Shown: positions 9,487 to 18,511 of the stretch, in pieces
How the letters are laid out: the number at the start of each line of letters is the position of its first letter
Numbering within the stretch: the first letter of the stretch is position 1
Assembly (NCBI RefSeq): GCF_021390335.1
Contig: NZ_JAJUXK010000001.1
Coordinates: 682,001-746,000, forward strand
DNA from: Dyadobacter sp. CY343
GTDB lineage: Bacteria; Bacteroidota; Bacteroidia; Cytophagales; Spirosomataceae
Length of the DNA: 64,000 nt
Direction: 5' to 3'
Translations under genes and position numbers: made by a program
The notes under the pieces: generated by a model
The model's input: only the letters and a program-made list of their open reading frames with translations
The model's database searches: none
Told to the model about the DNA's origin: nothing

Positions 9487-11796
9487 ATGTCCGATTCAAG
9501 CGACCATACATATAGCAGTGAAAAGAAAGGCAAACTGAACAACCTGCTTGCCTTTTTCAAAAGCACCAAACAAATAGCCCCGACAGAAGAGCACAAGATC
9601 GTCAGCTCGACGGAAAAGGTACATACCCAGGTGCAGCAAAGCGATATGATCAGTCGCGACCTGAGCTGGCTTAAATTCAACGACCGGGTACTGGATCAGG
9701 CGCTTGATGAAGAGAGAAACCTGTTCGACAGGCTTAAATTCCTGGCCATTACCTCTTCCAATCTCGATGAATTTTTCACTATCCGGGTTGGTAGCCTATA
9801 TAATTACCTCGATTTCGGCAAAGAGCGTCTCGACTATTCCGGCTTGCGGGAGATACCTTTCAGGAAGGTAATGATGCGCGAGATCCATGAGTTCGTGCGC
9901 CGGCAAAATGAATGCTATACCAGCCAGTTGGAGCCGCTATTTACCAAACACGGTTTCAGGATAGTAGGTCTGGATGAAGTGGTGGACGAAGAAAAAATTG
10001 CTGTCGAGGAGTATTTTGAGCGTACGGTTTACCCGATGCTCACACCAATGCTCTTCGACTACACGCACGCTTTTCCGGTACTGCTCGCAAAAGTGCTCGT
10101 GCTGGGTGTAATCACGCAGGTGAAAGGTACCACCTCGGAGGAAGACAGGAAGCTGTCATTTGTGCAGCTGCCGCTTAACCTACCGCGTTTTTATGTGATC
10201 GAGCGCGAAGATGAGCTGCTGTTCCTGCCGATTGAGAATATTGTCAGAAAGTATATCAATAAGCTTTATAGAAATGTGGACATCGTTTCCACGAACCTTT
10301 TCCGCATCCTTCGAAACGGTGATTTTACATTGGAAGAAAGCGATGATATTGAAGCAGATTTTATTGATGAAATCAAACAAAAGATAAAAAGCAGGAGATT
10401 GGGCCGCGTCGTGCAGGTTTCAGTCGAGCCAGATATTAATCCTGATCTATTGAGCCTGATCAAAAAGCGCTGGGAGATAGATGATTACAACGTTTTTCCG
10501 ACGCAGGGACTGATCGATTATACCGCATTCTGGAACATTATCAAACACCCGGAATTTAAAGACCAGATTCCGCCTATACACCCGCCGGTACCGCCGCTTG
10601 GACTGGACAGGGAGCGTATTCCGGACATTTTCGAAACAATGCGCGAGCGGGATATCCTCCTGCACCACCCGTACAACAACTTTGAGCCCGTTTTGCAATT
10701 GCTGGAACAGGCCGCAGAAGATCCCAAAGTTTTGTCGATCAAGCTGACCATTTACCGGCTAGCCAAAAACTCCCGCGTTACGGAAGCACTTTTGCACGCA
10801 GCAGAAAACGGAAAGCACGTGGCGGTTTTGTTCGAGGTGAAAGCCCGATTTGACGAAGAGAACAATATTCGCGAAGCACAGCGGCTGCAAAAAGCGGGCT
10901 GCTTTGTTATTTACGGAATAGGTTTGTTAAAAACACACACAAAACTGCTCCTGATCGTCCGTAATGAAGGAAACAGGGTATTGCGATACGCGCACCTTTC
11001 GAGCGGAAACTACAATGAAGATACGTCGAGACTTTACACGGATACCGGGCTGCTGACTTCCAATGAGGAGTATACCCATGATATCTCCGAGTTTTTCAAT
11101 GTAATCACAGGACATTCAATTCCGACTGAATACCAAAACCTGATCACAGCGCCGCGTTATATGCGGGCCAAGCTTATTGAGTTGATCCAGCAGGAGGCCG
11201 ACAATGCAAGAGCGGGACTGAAAAGTGGTATTTGTATTAAAATCAACTCGCTGGAAGACAAAGATACCATTTTAGAGCTCTACAAAGCTTCGGAAGCTGG
11301 TGTGCCTATTCGTCTGATCGTGAGGGGAATGTGCTGCCTGCGGCCGAAACGTCAAGGACTTAGCGAGAATATAACGGTGAGATCTCTGGTAGGGGACTTT
11401 CTGGAACATTCGCGGATATTTTACTTCCACCAGGACGGTAATCCGCTGGTGTACGGAGGTAGCGCCGACGCGATGGTGCGAAGTTTTGATAGACGCATTG
11501 AGTCACTTTTCAAGCTTGTCGACCCGCGTGTGCGCCAGGAGGCGATCCATATTCTGGCATACAGCCTCATGGACAATGTGAATTCTTACGAATTGCAGGA
11601 AGATGGTTCTTACATCAAATGCGAGATCGAGGACGGTGTGGAGCCGCTGAATGTGCACAAGGCATTTTACAATGTGACCCTGGACGAAGTACTGCGTACA
11701 CATTTGTTTGAAACAGAAGACAAGCAGCTCGAAATCAAAGAAGTAGAAGCGGAATTGACTACGCCGGAAGTTCAGGAAGAAACAACCGGGCAGTAA
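9487..11796 (+). CDS. ppk1: Polyphosphate kinase 1
   Basis: PPK1 reversibly transfers the terminal phosphate of ATP to a polyphosphate chain. The 769-residue protein has a low-complexity N-terminal extension of about 50 residues before the family start SRDLSWLKFNDRVLDQAL. The central motif LSIKLTIYRLAKNSRV and the phosphate-acceptor region YAHLSSGNYNEDTSRLYTD are present. H503 in that motif is the expected autophosphorylated histidine, and the second His motif HSRIFYFHQDG has H641 and H648. A Glu-rich tail follows. The gene stands alone after the gyrB terminator, and its stop lies one base from the stop of the convergent murF-alr gene, so the two transcripts must read into each other or end inside coding sequence. 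Confidence 0.95.
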   Translation: MSDSSDHTYSSEKKGKLNNLLAFFKSTKQIAPTEEHKIVSSTEKVHTQVQQSDMISRDLSWLKFNDRVLDQALDEERNLFDRLKFLAITSSNLDEFFTIRVGSLYNYLDFGKERLDYSGLREIPFRKVMMREIHEFVRRQNECYTSQLEPLFTKHGFRIVGLDEVVDEEKIAVEEYFERTVYPMLTPMLFDYTHAFPVLLAKVLVLGVITQVKGTTSEEDRKLSFVQLPLNLPRFYVIEREDELLFLPIENIVRKYINKLYRNVDIVSTNLFRILRNGDFTLEESDDIEADFIDEIKQKIKSRRLGRVVQVSVEPDINPDLLSLIKKRWEIDDYNVFPTQGLIDYTAFWNIIKHPEFKDQIPPIHPPVPPLGLDRERIPDIFETMRERDILLHHPYNNFEPVLQLLEQAAEDPKVLSIKLTIYRLAKNSRVTEALLHAAENGKHVAVLFEVKARFDEENNIREAQRLQKAGCFVIYGIGLLKTHTKLLLIVRNEGNRVLRYAHLSSGNYNEDTSRLYTDTGLLTSNEEYTHDISEFFNVITGHSIPTEYQNLITAPRYMRAKLIELIQQEADNARAGLKSGICIKINSLEDKDTILELYKASEAGVPIRLIVRGMCCLRPKRQGLSENITVRSLVGDFLEHSRIFYFHQDGNPLVYGGSADAMVRSFDRRIESLFKLVDPRVRQEAIHILAYSLMDNVNSYELQEDGSYIKCEIEDGVEPLNVHKAFYNVTLDEVLRTHLFETEDKQLEIKEVEAELTTPEVQEETTGQ

Positions 11797-11797
11797 G

Positions 11798-14272
11798 CTA
11801 TTCTTTATAAAAAACGCGTTTTACCCGGTCGCCTATTCCCGTCAGGATCTCATAGGGAATAGTGCCGATCTTTTTGGCGAGGTCGATAATGGTTACTTCT
11901 TTGGCAAAAATGATCACCTCGTCTCCTTCCGCAGCATTTGCATTGGTCACATCCACCATGGTCATATCCATGCAGATATTACCGATTGTCGGGCAAAGGG
12001 TTCCATTTATGAACACCTGCCCGACACCATTTCCAAGCCGCCTGTCGTAGCCGTCGGCATAACCGATTGCAAGGGTTGCGATCGCGGAATCGTGGTCGAT
12101 CTGGCCTTTCCTGCTATAACCGACGGTTTCGCCCGTGGTAAGGTATTTAATTTGAGATATAACTGTCTTTAATGTGCCCGCAGGCTGCAATGCATTCTGA
12201 TCCTGTCCGGTCGCTTCTACGCCGTACAATCCAATTCCAAGCCGCACCATATCCAGCTTGAAGTCCTGGAAACGCACAATACCGGCAGAATTGAGGATAT
12301 GCTTTATCGTTTTATAACCGAGTGCCTCTTCTATTTGCGCAGCACCGCCGGTAAATAAATCATACTGGTGTTTTGAAAACCCATTGTGAACACCATCGTC
12401 AGCTCCCACCAAATGCGAGAATATGCTGGCGACCTTGATCGACGAATTCTGCTTCAATTTTCCAATCAGCCAGGGAAGATCATCTGCTACAAATCCCAGC
12501 CGGTGCATTCCTGTATCCAGTTTCAGGTGAATGGAAGGAATATAAGTGCCTTTTTCTTTTTTATCAATATAAGAAATCCAGTCTTCCAGCACACGACGGC
12601 TATAAATCTCGGGTTCCAGTTTGTATTGTAAAAGCAGATCAAAAGTGGGCGTAGCCGGGCTCATTACCATGATTGGCAGCGTAATGCCATTTTGCCTCAA
12701 AACCACTCCTTCATCAGCATAAGCGACTCCCAGGTAGTCCACGCGGTGAAATTGCAGCAGGGAAGCCACCTCTGAACTCCCGCTTCCATACGCGAATGCT
12801 TTCACCATCGCCATTATTTTAGTCTCTTTTCCCACCCGCGAACGATAGTAGTTGAGGTTGTGTGAAAGTGCGTCGAGGTTGATTTCAAGCACGGTACCAT
12901 GTGCCTTTTGCTGCAAGCGGTGCACGATTTTCTCAAACGAAAAAGGCCGCGCACCTTTCACCAGGATAAGACTATCTGATAGCGACTGGAAAGGAAATGT
13001 TTTTAGAAATGTATCTGTGTCAGGGAAAAATGCCTGATCTAGGAAGTCAAACAGCTGCGATTGTCCGCTGATATTCGGCCCAATTCCGATCAGTTGCTGA
13101 ATACCTTTTTCTTTTAATAGTTTTGAAACCGAACCGTAAATCTCGGAAGGGGTTTGTCCGGTTTGTAAAACATCTGAAAGAATAACTGCCTTTTTCTGCC
13201 GCTGCTCCTGCTGGCCCAGAAAGTTGAGCGCCATCGAAAGTCCCTGAATATCATTATTATAGGCATCGTCAATCACATAATTATGATTGATACCCTCTTT
13301 CAGTTCCAGTCGCATTGAAACCGGCTTCAAATGCCTGATCCGATCCTGGATAATTGTCGCCGGAATGCCGAAATCGAGCATGAAAACGATGCAGTGTGTC
13401 AGGTTTTCAAGGGAAGCTTCGTCGCGGAAAGCAGTTTCAAATGTATGTGCGCCAGATTTTCCGTTGAGGGAAATCAGGGTTTTATCTTTCCGGTCCTCAA
13501 AAGTAACCCGTATATCTGCCCCCGAGCGTGGACTTCCCCAGCTCACAGTTTGTAAAAACGCATTGACCGGCTTTAATATAAGCCTGATCTCCTCGTCGAT
13601 ATCTGTGTAGTCTTTGCGGTAGAAGAGTTTTTTGACTTTGGTAAAAAGGCGGAGTTTCTCAGTAATCTTCTGCTTCCGGCTCCTGAAACCGTGATCATGG
13701 GCAGAGCCGATATTGGTAAAAATGCCGATAGTAGGCTGCATGACGGGTTGCAGATATTCCATTTCGTGTGCCTGCGAAATACCAGCTTCAAAAATACCCA
13801 GCGTATTTTCGGCCCCCAGGTTCCATACTGAAAGCGGGACGCCGATCTGCGAATTATAGCTTTTTGGACTCGCTGCAATGCGGTTTCCGGGAGAAAGTAA
13901 CTGTACCAGCCACTCTTTCACAATCGTTTTCCCGTTACTCCCAGCAATACCAACAACTGGAATATCAAGCTGCCCGCGCTTCTCGGAAACAAGCTTTTGC
14001 AATGCCCGGATCGCCGACGGTACCGCCCATACTCTGGCATCTTTCCATGCCGCAATTACCTCTTTAATATGTTCAGGCAAATGCGCTTCTTCTACGACGA
14101 ATTCGCGCACTCCCATTGCATACAGATCCGGGATGAACTGGTGACCGTCATGCCTTTCGCCTTTTATTGCGAAAAAAATGCTTTGTTCAGGAAACGAAAC
14201 CTGGCGGCTGTCGGTGAGAATGTAAGCGGCGTTTGTGGAGATGGGTAGTGAAGTATTTCCGGTAAAGCTCAT
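11798..14272 (-). CDS. Bifunctional MurF / alanine racemase
   Basis: The 824-residue protein joins two peptidoglycan-precursor enzymes. Residues 1 to about 455 are MurF, which adds D-Ala-D-Ala to UDP-MurNAc-tripeptide; its ATP loop GIAGSNGKTIVKEW has GSNGKT at 111-116. Residues from about 458 are a PLP-dependent alanine racemase starting LEINLDALSHNLNYY. The Schiff-base lysine is K491 in MVKAFAYGSG and the catalytic tyrosine is Y719 in VGYSRKG. The fusion is known in Bacteroidota and couples D-alanine supply to its use, although the D-Ala ligase that makes the dipeptide is a separate enzyme. It lies 36 bp after corA in the same direction and may share its transcript. Confidence 0.93.
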   Translation of the reverse strand: MSFTGNTSLPISTNAAYILTDSRQVSFPEQSIFFAIKGERHDGHQFIPDLYAMGVREFVVEEAHLPEHIKEVIAAWKDARVWAVPSAIRALQKLVSEKRGQLDIPVVGIAGSNGKTIVKEWLVQLLSPGNRIAASPKSYNSQIGVPLSVWNLGAENTLGIFEAGISQAHEMEYLQPVMQPTIGIFTNIGSAHDHGFRSRKQKITEKLRLFTKVKKLFYRKDYTDIDEEIRLILKPVNAFLQTVSWGSPRSGADIRVTFEDRKDKTLISLNGKSGAHTFETAFRDEASLENLTHCIVFMLDFGIPATIIQDRIRHLKPVSMRLELKEGINHNYVIDDAYNNDIQGLSMALNFLGQQEQRQKKAVILSDVLQTGQTPSEIYGSVSKLLKEKGIQQLIGIGPNISGQSQLFDFLDQAFFPDTDTFLKTFPFQSLSDSLILVKGARPFSFEKIVHRLQQKAHGTVLEINLDALSHNLNYYRSRVGKETKIMAMVKAFAYGSGSSEVASLLQFHRVDYLGVAYADEGVVLRQNGITLPIMVMSPATPTFDLLLQYKLEPEIYSRRVLEDWISYIDKKEKGTYIPSIHLKLDTGMHRLGFVADDLPWLIGKLKQNSSIKVASIFSHLVGADDGVHNGFSKHQYDLFTGGAAQIEEALGYKTIKHILNSAGIVRFQDFKLDMVRLGIGLYGVEATGQDQNALQPAGTLKTVISQIKYLTTGETVGYSRKGQIDHDSAIATLAIGYADGYDRRLGNGVGQVFINGTLCPTIGNICMDMTMVDVTNANAAEGDEVIIFAKEVTIIDLAKKIGTIPYEILTGIGDRVKRVFYKE

Positions 14273-14308
14273 TCCAATGCGGTTTTTCAGGCCACAAAGG
14301 TATCAAAC

Positions 14309-15430
14309 CTACATCCATTTTTTAGTCCTGAAATAAAATATCATCCCCACTGTAACCATCGCCATGATCGCCCATACATAATAGTAGCCGTAACGCATTT
14401 TCAGCTCGGGCATATATTCGAAGTTCATTCCGTATACACCAACGATGAAGGTAAGCGGCATGAATATCGCTGAAAAGATCGTGAGCGTTTTCATCACGGA
14501 GTTCATCCGGTTGCTGATCGTCGATAAATGTACATCCACGAGGCTGGCTACAAGTTCGCGGTAGGAATCTATCGTATCGAGCACCTGCATCACGTGGTCA
14601 TAAAGGTCGCGGTAGTAGGGAACCACTTCTTTGGCGATCTGCGAATTTTCCTCCCGGATCAGCTGACTGAGCATATCTCGCAGCGGCCAGATCTGCCGCC
14701 TGGCTACGGAAAGCTCCCGTTTTAATGCGTACAATTCGTTAAGCGACAAATCATCGGAGCCTGCGATCACACGGTCTTCGGTAACATCCAGATTATCGCC
14801 CAGCTTTTCCAGAACCAGGAAATAATTATCGACCACAATATCAAGCAATGCAAAAAGCAGGTAATCCGGCCCATTCCGCCGCGTTTTTCCCACGGAAGCT
14901 TCCAACCGCGCGAGTACCGGCGTGAAAATGTCACTATTGCGTTCTTCCTGGAATGAGATCACGTAATTCGTCCCCAAAACAAAACTCACGTGTTCCGCCG
15001 ATAGGCATACCGGATTTTCGGATTCTACGTGTAACATCTTCAATGTCAGGAACAAATGTCCTGAATCGTAGAATTCTAATTTTGGCTTGTGCTCGGTATT
15101 TACCACATCTTCCAGCAGCAGCGGGTGCAGCTGATACAGCTTTCCCAGCTTTTCGATTAGCCCTGTTTCGTGGATTCCGTCCACGTCCAGCCACGTGATT
15201 ATCGGCTCGCCGGCGGGCGCGGGCGTGCATTCGTTCAGCGATTTCACCGCCTCGTCCCGGATCATTTGCTCGTTATACTGGATCCGCCTGACCTTGGTTT
15301 TCAAGGCAATTTCGGGACCGATATAGGTCAATGTACCGGGAGAAGTAAGCAGGTTTCGCCGTTTGTAGCGCTTTGTTTTTTGTATCAAAGGGCGCAGTTC
15401 CGGGCCGGGAGCACTTTCTTCTTTATCCAA
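14309..15430 (-). CDS. corA: CorA-type magnesium/cobalt channel
   Basis: The 373-residue protein has the CorA layout: a large cytoplasmic N-terminal domain rich in charged helices and two membrane helices at the C-terminus. The selectivity motif YGMNFEYMPE carries GMN at residues 334-336, and the short basic tail FRTKKWM follows the last helix. It forms a pentameric Mg2+ channel. The reading frame has no early ATG; the best start is TTG at 15430, just after the stop of the upstream universal-stress gene, six bases away. That spacing suggests translational coupling. Confidence 0.92.
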   Translation of the reverse strand: MDKEESAPGPELRPLIQKTKRYKRRNLLTSPGTLTYIGPEIALKTKVRRIQYNEQMIRDEAVKSLNECTPAPAGEPIITWLDVDGIHETGLIEKLGKLYQLHPLLLEDVVNTEHKPKLEFYDSGHLFLTLKMLHVESENPVCLSAEHVSFVLGTNYVISFQEERNSDIFTPVLARLEASVGKTRRNGPDYLLFALLDIVVDNYFLVLEKLGDNLDVTEDRVIAGSDDLSLNELYALKRELSVARRQIWPLRDMLSQLIREENSQIAKEVVPYYRDLYDHVMQVLDTIDSYRELVASLVDVHLSTISNRMNSVMKTLTIFSAIFMPLTFIVGVYGMNFEYMPELKMRYGYYYVWAIMAMVTVGMIFYFRTKKWM

Positions 15431-15436
15431 TGCTGA

Positions 15437-16291
15437 TTAAGACTTTAGGTGGAAAACAAGCAGGGGCACGTGGGTATCGATGATCAGTTTCCTGGTCACG
15501 CTTGGGTTGATCAGAAATTCTTCAATAAACGAACGTTCGCGCGACGACATGATCAGCAGATCAGCGCCCACTTCGTCGCAATATTCTTCAATACCGTCCA
15601 GAACGTGGTTCGACTTCCGGAAAACGATCTGATCGTCGGTGATCGCGAAGTTTCCCTTGATTTCGGCGATATATTGGTTGTCAGACTGGATATTGGGTTG
15701 CGTGTCAGACTGTATTTTGAGTAAAGTGAGATTCCCGCCCAAGTGGTTCAGCAATACAAATACCTCTCTCAGAATATCGGTCTCATCATATTCAAACTGA
15801 GTTGCATATACCACTTTGCTGAATTTGCCGGGCGTACTTTGCGGCGGAATGACCAGCACCGGGCATTTGGAATGCAGCGCGATCTGGGTCGCAGAACTTC
15901 CGATCAGTTTATCCAGAAATCCGCCCGTACCTGTCCTGCCGATCACGATCAGATTAGGGTTGTATTCTTCAATCGCTTCTTCCACAGCCGAATGCACGCT
16001 TCCGAGAATCCACAGCGGCCGGACTTTGTACCCTTCTGCCCTCAGTTCGTCCGCATAATCTTCCAGCTTTTTATGAAATTCGTCTTCGAGCTCGGTCGTC
16101 ATATTCAGAAAGTCCGACCCGCCGATACCCGGCAGAACGCCGCCCGGAGTGAGATTGACGTCTGCAATATACGGTTGGTAAGCGTGCAGTATCAGGAGCT
16201 CGGTAACCTCTTTTTCGGAAATTGTTTTTGCCGCCGAGAGTGCGCGTTTCGCATTTTCAGAAAAGTCGATAGGGATAAGTATACGGTTCAT
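15437..16291 (-). CDS. Universal stress protein, tandem UspA domains
   Basis: The 284-residue protein contains two Usp units. The first (about 1-150) opens with ILIPIDFSENAKRALSAA and ends with the nucleotide-binding motif IGRTGTGGFLDKLIGSSATQ, a good G-x2-G-x9-G-S/T match, so it probably binds ATP. The second (about 155-284) ends in LIMSSRERSFIEEFLINPSV and lacks the glycine pattern, so it is likely degenerate. Usp proteins help survival under starvation and stress, with no single reaction known. It is first in a minus-strand run usp-corA-murF/alr and is divergent from the symporter gene across a 432-bp AT-rich gap. Confidence 0.9.
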   Translation of the reverse strand: MNRILIPIDFSENAKRALSAAKTISEKEVTELLILHAYQPYIADVNLTPGGVLPGIGGSDFLNMTTELEDEFHKKLEDYADELRAEGYKVRPLWILGSVHSAVEEAIEEYNPNLIVIGRTGTGGFLDKLIGSSATQIALHSKCPVLVIPPQSTPGKFSKVVYATQFEYDETDILREVFVLLNHLGGNLTLLKIQSDTQPNIQSDNQYIAEIKGNFAITDDQIVFRKSNHVLDGIEEYCDEVGADLLIMSSRERSFIEEFLINPSVTRKLIIDTHVPLLVFHLKS

Positions 16292-16723
16292 TTGGATAAG
16301 CGTTGAAGTTAGAAATGCTCGGTCCGAACATATTCATTTTAGACGCTGGATCAAAGGATTTAGCTCATGTTTTCAGAAATTCAGGACCTGAAATGCATAT
16401 ATCTAGCGGATTGTCTGCAAATTTGATGTACTGTTAAAGGGGCGCATTAAAAATTTAGTGCCAAATTGAGTAACGCGTTTGGCTTGCGCTCACCGGGCTT
16501 ACCAGGACTTCTGTTTTGCATTTATCCCAGCCAATGAGTCAGTAGTAAAACAGTTTTATATTTTATTTTTATAACAAAAATTAATATAAAAAATATGCTA
16601 ATGGAGGTTCAGGCGAGTTTTTATTCTGCGTTTGGCTACTTATTCCAATATGCATATAGTTGGTCTTAAATTGATTTTTTATAAGTTTACCATTACAAAA
16701 GATCTTCCATTTCGATTCTCCAT
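16292..16723. other. 432-bp AT-rich intergenic region between divergent genes
   Basis: This is the only gap over 300 bp without a gene. The part nearest the symporter (about 16550-16610) is strongly AT-rich, as expected for a promoter region, but no exact TAnnTTTG box is present on either strand. I found no RNA fold that I can name. A 24-codon frame at 16595-16669 is too weak to call as a gene. Confidence 0.5.
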
Positions 16724-18124
16724 ATGAAGAGTAAAATTACAATCATCAACATTGCACTGATCACAATCGCGGCGCTCGCCTCAGTTTTAAGTGCTTATGA
16801 TATTATTTCCCTCTCTGATAACATTCTGATCACACTGCGGTGGCTCGCGCTCGCCGGGCTGATCGTATTTGCGATAATCAAGAAAAACCTGACCACTTCT
16901 ATCCTGATCTCCATGCTGGTCGGAACGGAGATCGGTTACGATTTTCCAAAAATGGGTACCGATCTGCATTTCCTGCGGCAGATATTTTTGCAGATGATCA
17001 AAACCGTCATCGCGCCACTGCTTTTTGCGACGCTCGTAACAGGTATTGCCGGGCATTCCGACCTGAAACAAGTAGGGAGAATGGGCTGGAAATCACTGCT
17101 TTATTTTGAGGTAGTTACCACTTTTGCATTGCTGATCGGCTTGTTTTTTGCCAACTGGTTCAAGCCTGGCGAGGGCATTATTCCACCCGAAAGTTTAAAT
17201 GCAACCTTGCCGAAAGTAGCCGAGCAAAGCTGGCAGGATATCGTTTTGCATTCATTTCCTGAAAACGTAGCGAAGTCGATCTACCACGGAGAAGTATTGC
17301 AGATCGTTGTTTTTAGCGTTCTTTTCGGGATTAGTCTTGCATTGTTACCTGCTGCGAAAAAGGAAAAATTTGTACATGGCGTGGAGTTGCTGGCTGAGGT
17401 GATGTTCAAGTTTACCAAGATCATCATGTATTTCGCGCCGATCGGGGTAGGAGCTGCGATTGCGGAAACGGTCGGTCACATGGGGATCGACGTTTTGAGA
17501 AACCTTGCATTGCTGCTGGCTACCTTATATTGTGCATTGATCGTATTCATCCTGATCGTTTTTGTTCCGATCGCATTGTTTGCACGGATACCAATTATCA
17601 AGTTCGCAAAAACCATTTTCGAGCCCGTTTCCATCGCATTTGCAACTACAAGCTCAGAATCTGCATTGCCCAAAGCGATGGAGAAAATGGAGAAATTTGG
17701 TGTGCCGAGGCAGATCGTTTCGTTTGTAATGCCCACCGGGTACAGCTTTAACCTCGACGGTTCCACATTATATCTCGCACTCGCAACGGTTTTCGTAGCG
17801 CAGGCAACCGGTACCGAAATGTCGATCGGGCAGCAGCTTACGATGGTGTTGCTATTGATGCTAACCAGCAAAGGAGTAGCAGGTATTCCGCGTGCGACGC
17901 TCGTTATTTTACTTGGTGCAATCGCGAATTTCGGAATGCCTGAGTGGCCGGTTTTACTGATTATGGGCATTGATGAATTAATGGATATGGCGCGAACTTC
18001 GGTCAATGTTACCGGAAACTGTCTCGCTACTGCGGTTATCGCACGCTGGGAAGGGGAGCTGGACGACGAGAAAATGCATAACTCCGATTTGATACCAGAC
18101 GAGCCGGCTGCAGCCCAGATTTGA
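16724..18124 (+). CDS. Dicarboxylate/amino acid:cation symporter (DAACS family)
   Basis: The 466-residue inner-membrane protein has the family signatures in order: a serine-rich reentrant loop FATTSSESALPKAMEKM, the NMDGT-like motif PTGYSFNLDGSTLYLA (here NLDG), and TSKGVAGIPRATLVIL in the second reentrant hairpin. The last membrane part holds MDMARTSVNVTGNCLATAVIARWEG. These residues bind the substrate carboxylates and coupled Na+ or H+. Substrates are probably glutamate/aspartate or C4-dicarboxylates; the sequence does not decide between them. N-terminal hydrophobic stretches precede the usual eight helices. A small Spx/ArsC-like gene follows after 30 bp. Confidence 0.92.
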   Translation: MKSKITIINIALITIAALASVLSAYDIISLSDNILITLRWLALAGLIVFAIIKKNLTTSILISMLVGTEIGYDFPKMGTDLHFLRQIFLQMIKTVIAPLLFATLVTGIAGHSDLKQVGRMGWKSLLYFEVVTTFALLIGLFFANWFKPGEGIIPPESLNATLPKVAEQSWQDIVLHSFPENVAKSIYHGEVLQIVVFSVLFGISLALLPAAKKEKFVHGVELLAEVMFKFTKIIMYFAPIGVGAAIAETVGHMGIDVLRNLALLLATLYCALIVFILIVFVPIALFARIPIIKFAKTIFEPVSIAFATTSSESALPKAMEKMEKFGVPRQIVSFVMPTGYSFNLDGSTLYLALATVFVAQATGTEMSIGQQLTMVLLLMLTSKGVAGIPRATLVILLGAIANFGMPEWPVLLIMGIDELMDMARTSVNVTGNCLATAVIARWEGELDDEKMHNSDLIPDEPAAAQI

Positions 18125-18154
18125 TCTATTTAGAATGAAAGAATTAGTAAAATA

Positions 18155-18511
18155 ATGCTGACCCTGTACGGAATACCCAACTGCGATACCATCAAAAAAG
18201 CCCGTACGTGGCTGGAAAAGAACAATATAGCTTACACCTTTTACGACTACCGGAAAGAACCGATCAGTACCGACAAAGTCGAAAAGTGGTTTAAGGTTTT
18301 TCCCTGGGAAAAAGTGATTAACAAAGCCTCAACTACCTGGAAAGAGCTTTCCGCGGAAGAAAAACTGGCAGTAACAGACGAAAAATCGGCTGCAAAACTG
18401 GCGGTAGCCCACACAACGGTCATTAAAAGGCCGGTAGTCGAAGATGCCAGCGGGAAAGCGGTTACACTTGGCTTTTCAGAGAAAATTTACGAGGAGACTT
18501 TCCTTAAATAG
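18155..18511 (+). CDS. ArsC/Spx-family thioredoxin-fold protein (YffB-like)
   Basis: The 118-residue protein starts MLTLYGIPNCDTIKKARTWL, with the single redox cysteine C10 of the ArsC-like fold, and has the conserved cis-proline region VIKRPVVED (K91-R92-P93). True arsenate reductases of this class have nearby arginines and sit in ars operons. Neither is the case here, and a CxxC pair as in Spx is also missing, so the YffB-like branch (possible glutathione- or thiol-dependent reductase) fits best. It follows the symporter by 30 bp. Its last 8 bp overlap the convergent methyltransferase gene. Confidence 0.85.
   Translation: MLTLYGIPNCDTIKKARTWLEKNNIAYTFYDYRKEPISTDKVEKWFKVFPWEKVINKASTTWKELSAEEKLAVTDEKSAAKLAVAHTTVIKRPVVEDASGKAVTLGFSEKIYEETFLK

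Noticed and set aside
16595..16669. 24-codon frame in the 432-bp gap before the symporter gene
   Set aside because: It has no family match, no clear ribosome-binding site and sits in AT-rich promoter-like DNA, where short frames occur by chance.
18155..18511. Arsenate reductase ArsC
   Set aside because: No ars genes are nearby and the ArsC-type arginine set is not evident; a YffB/Spx-like protein fits better.
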